Below, piece after piece: positions 62,068 to 64,000 of a stretch of DNA of 64,000 nt. The DNA is taken from contig JALQPE010002057.1 in NCBI GenBank assembly GCA_030407315.1, positions 62,001 through 126,000 of the forward strand. Direction: 5' to 3'. A model generated the notes under the pieces. The model ran no database searches and was not told where the DNA came from. It saw only the letters and a list, made by a program, of their open reading frames with translations. How positions within the stretch are numbered: the first letter of the stretch is position 1; each line of letters starts with the position of its first letter. The translations under genes were made by a program, and so were the position numbers. This DNA is from Asparagopsis taxiformis. Its lineage: Eukaryota > Rhodophyta > Florideophyceae > Bonnemaisoniales > Bonnemaisoniaceae.

Positions 62068-64000
62068 GGCAGTAAAATTTAGTACTGTAAAAATATAAAT
62101 TAATGCCCTACTTGCCGGCAGTACAGTGCACTGCCCGGAGGCAGTGGCCATGTGCTGCCGACGGCAGTAGAAAGTACTGCCTGGATGTATGACGTGAGGC
62201 AGTGGTGGGAGGCAGTGATAGTTGCTGGATTTAGATTGCCTTTCTGGCAGTGATTTGTGCTACATTGGCCTGTAAAATAAAGTAGTATATTGTGCTGACT
62301 TGGGCAGCACGGGGAGGGAGTAAAATATGCTGTCCAGGAATATGGCCCACGGCAGTACTATTTGGTGGCGTGGGATGCACCGTGTGGCAGTAGAAGCTAG
62401 TGTTTCCGGCAGCGTGCTGTGCTGGCTGCAGGCCCTAATGACGGCAGCACATTTTGCTATATTTAGGTAGTGCCCCGATGTACTGTATGATACTGCCTGC
62501 AGGTCATGGCAGAGGCAGAGAAATGTACTGTATTCTATTATTGGACAAAGCAGTAATTTCTGCTGCTGTGTGGTGCTGCTTTTTTTTGTACTTACAGGTA
62601 GTGACAAGTCTATGTTCTGGCAGTAGAGTAATGCAGTGGGATATGATGACAGCAGACATGCTTCGAGGCTGTGTATTCTACTGCCTGTGGAAGCGAGTGG
62701 GGACAGTAAATTATGATGTCTGACGAAATGTGTGAAAGCAATGAAATGAGGTGCTGATAGTCTCTGGGAAAAGCTGCCTGATAGTACTGCTTTATGATAC
62801 GAAAAGTGCTACCGTACCGTGCTACTTGCCGTGGTGGAAAGTGCTGCCGTGCTCTACTACTTGCGTATGTGTAAATCACTGCCACGCTGTACTGCTCCAG
62901 GATATGTGAATTGCTGCCCCACAGCACTACAAAAAGTAGTAGATTTTGATGTATTATAGAGCTGTCCAGATCAGCGTAAAGTACTGTCTGATAGTGTTGT
63001 ACTCGACAGGGGCATAGGACAGTACCAGTTACTGCCTGTGGCAGTGCAGTGTACTACCTGGAAGTGCTACCTGTGGCAGTACATTTCACTACCTGGAACT
63101 AGTGCTTGAGACAGTACAATTTACTGCCGGGAAGTCTATACTGAACCAGTAAATTGTAGTGCCTGGCGGTACTGACTCGGACAGAACGGGAAAGTAGTAG
63201 AATATGATGCCTAGGGTAATACTTTCTAGTGCCTACAATTGATGTTCAGGACGATAGAATGAGGTGGAAATGCCATTCCAGCCGCATGTTCAGGCATCTG
63301 GCTACGAAATGTCGGGCAGAATGGAGTATCTCTCTCGGTGGTCTTCATAGAAGTGTATAGGGATAACCAAGTGTGATCTAAAAGGATGTCAGAATTTTTA
63401 TGTAGCAAGGACAACGATGCCTGAAGGATTGTTTCAGTTCTATCATTAGACTAGACTACTCATAAAATCGAACTATCGTATCTAAAATCTTACTATCTCT
63501 ACAACCAGGACTATTGTGCAAGCAAATCGAGTTCCTTGCTGTTTCAAAACTACATGTGATGTTCAGACAGGAGGGAAATAAACACCATTACAGATGATTT
63601 GCAACAGGTTAGCAATCGGATATAGAAAAGTATTGTAAAGGATGAGAAGAACATGAGTATGAATGGAATGAACAAACTTACCATCATTGAACTATTTTTG
63701 CGTGCAAAGGTATTGGTTGTAGGTTGGAATGACGAAAGCTTGCAAGCTTTCGTCATTCCAACCTATAACCAATACCTATGCCAGAATCATTTGCAATCAA
63801 TAGACTAGAATAAGATCAGCGAAGAACGATATTTATGGTTAGTGCACTATCTTTCATGGAAAGCATGTGGAAAGAAATGAGAGAGGGGAAAGATACCTAC
63901 TCGACAACGTACCAGCCTTACCTGTCATCTTCATGATAACCGGATGATGAAATGGTCCTATACGTCGCGCATCAACAGCCTTAAATAGACAGCTCATCCA
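62005..64000 (-). repeat. right TIR copy, cut by the window end
   Basis: Exact inverse of the left copy over the whole visible length except rare bases. It provides the stop codons of two frames entering from the left (TGCCTGA at about 62062-62068 and the LRQ-stop frame to 62075). Continues beyond 64000. Confidence 0.92.

Larger units (their letters stand above)
54150..64000. mobile_element. large element with inverted repeats of at least 1996 bp carrying a ParB-methyltransferase gene
   Basis: 54150-56145 and 62005-64000 are inverted copies with position sums constant at 118150. Internal cargo is a ParB-methyltransferase gene reading towards the left TIR and ending inside it, a degenerate DUF7869-like gene, and a 300-codon ORF reading into the right TIR. 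The right copy is cut by the window end, so the element is larger than shown. The two repeats look nearly identical (one difference noticed), which implies recent formation or gene conversion. No intact transposase lies inside, so it may depend on a transposase elsewhere. Confidence 0.85.

Overview
The window looks like nuclear DNA of a eukaryote that is poor in introns and crowded with transposable elements. The signs are long-terminal-repeat (LTR) retrotransposons of both gypsy and copia type, a Mutator-like element with an FAR1/SWIM transposase and a captured Ulp1 protease, proteins with SET and chromo domains, very long single-exon reading frames, and no bacterial operons or ribosome-binding sites. 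A florideophyte red alga (Chondrus-like) is my best guess from this style of genome. I cannot confirm it from sequence alone.

Region by region: (a) 1-193 holds the start of a small-domain gene that leaves the window. (b) 1182-13613 is a GC-rich Ty3/gypsy chromovirus with a truncated 5' LTR, a primer-binding site, broken gag and pol, a chromodomain, and a long ORF on the opposite strand between pol and the 809-bp 3' LTR. (c) 13614-16500 holds remains of two more retroelements: a minus-strand gag fragment with the same primer-binding site, and a plus-strand copia RT/RNase H. (d) 16504-17226 may be a fragment of a STAND (NB-ARC/WD40-type) protein. (e) 18588-24757 is a decayed MULE. Its Ulp1 protease gene is split by a solo gypsy LTR with a 5-bp target duplication, and an internally deleted inverted fragment follows. 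(f) 24758-26931 is repetitive, pyrimidine-rich DNA.

(g) 26932-64000 is different in kind: mostly intact ORFs of 460-1230 codons. It contains a stand-alone 2OG-Fe(II) dioxygenase-like protein, a DUF7869-like DDE transposase candidate, two unrecognised proteins, a ParB-methyltransferase-SET fusion, two paralogous ParB-2OG-oxygenase fusions, a Plavaka/CACTA-like transposase, and finally a ParB-methyltransferase gene inside an element with terminal inverted repeats of at least 1996 bp. That element continues past the window end.

The most interesting content is the cluster of four ParB-domain proteins. Each pairs a ParB-like module (DGxH motif) with a DNA-modification or chromatin enzyme: amino-methyltransferase, methyltransferase plus SET, or 2OG dioxygenase. 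Between these genes, paired palindromes with the core AATACCCGGTATT lie just 3' of coding regions. One sits in a perfect 103-bp palindrome, suggesting hairpin-directed 3'-end formation or protein-binding sites. I propose, as inference only, a mobile-element-borne write/erase system for DNA or chromatin marks.
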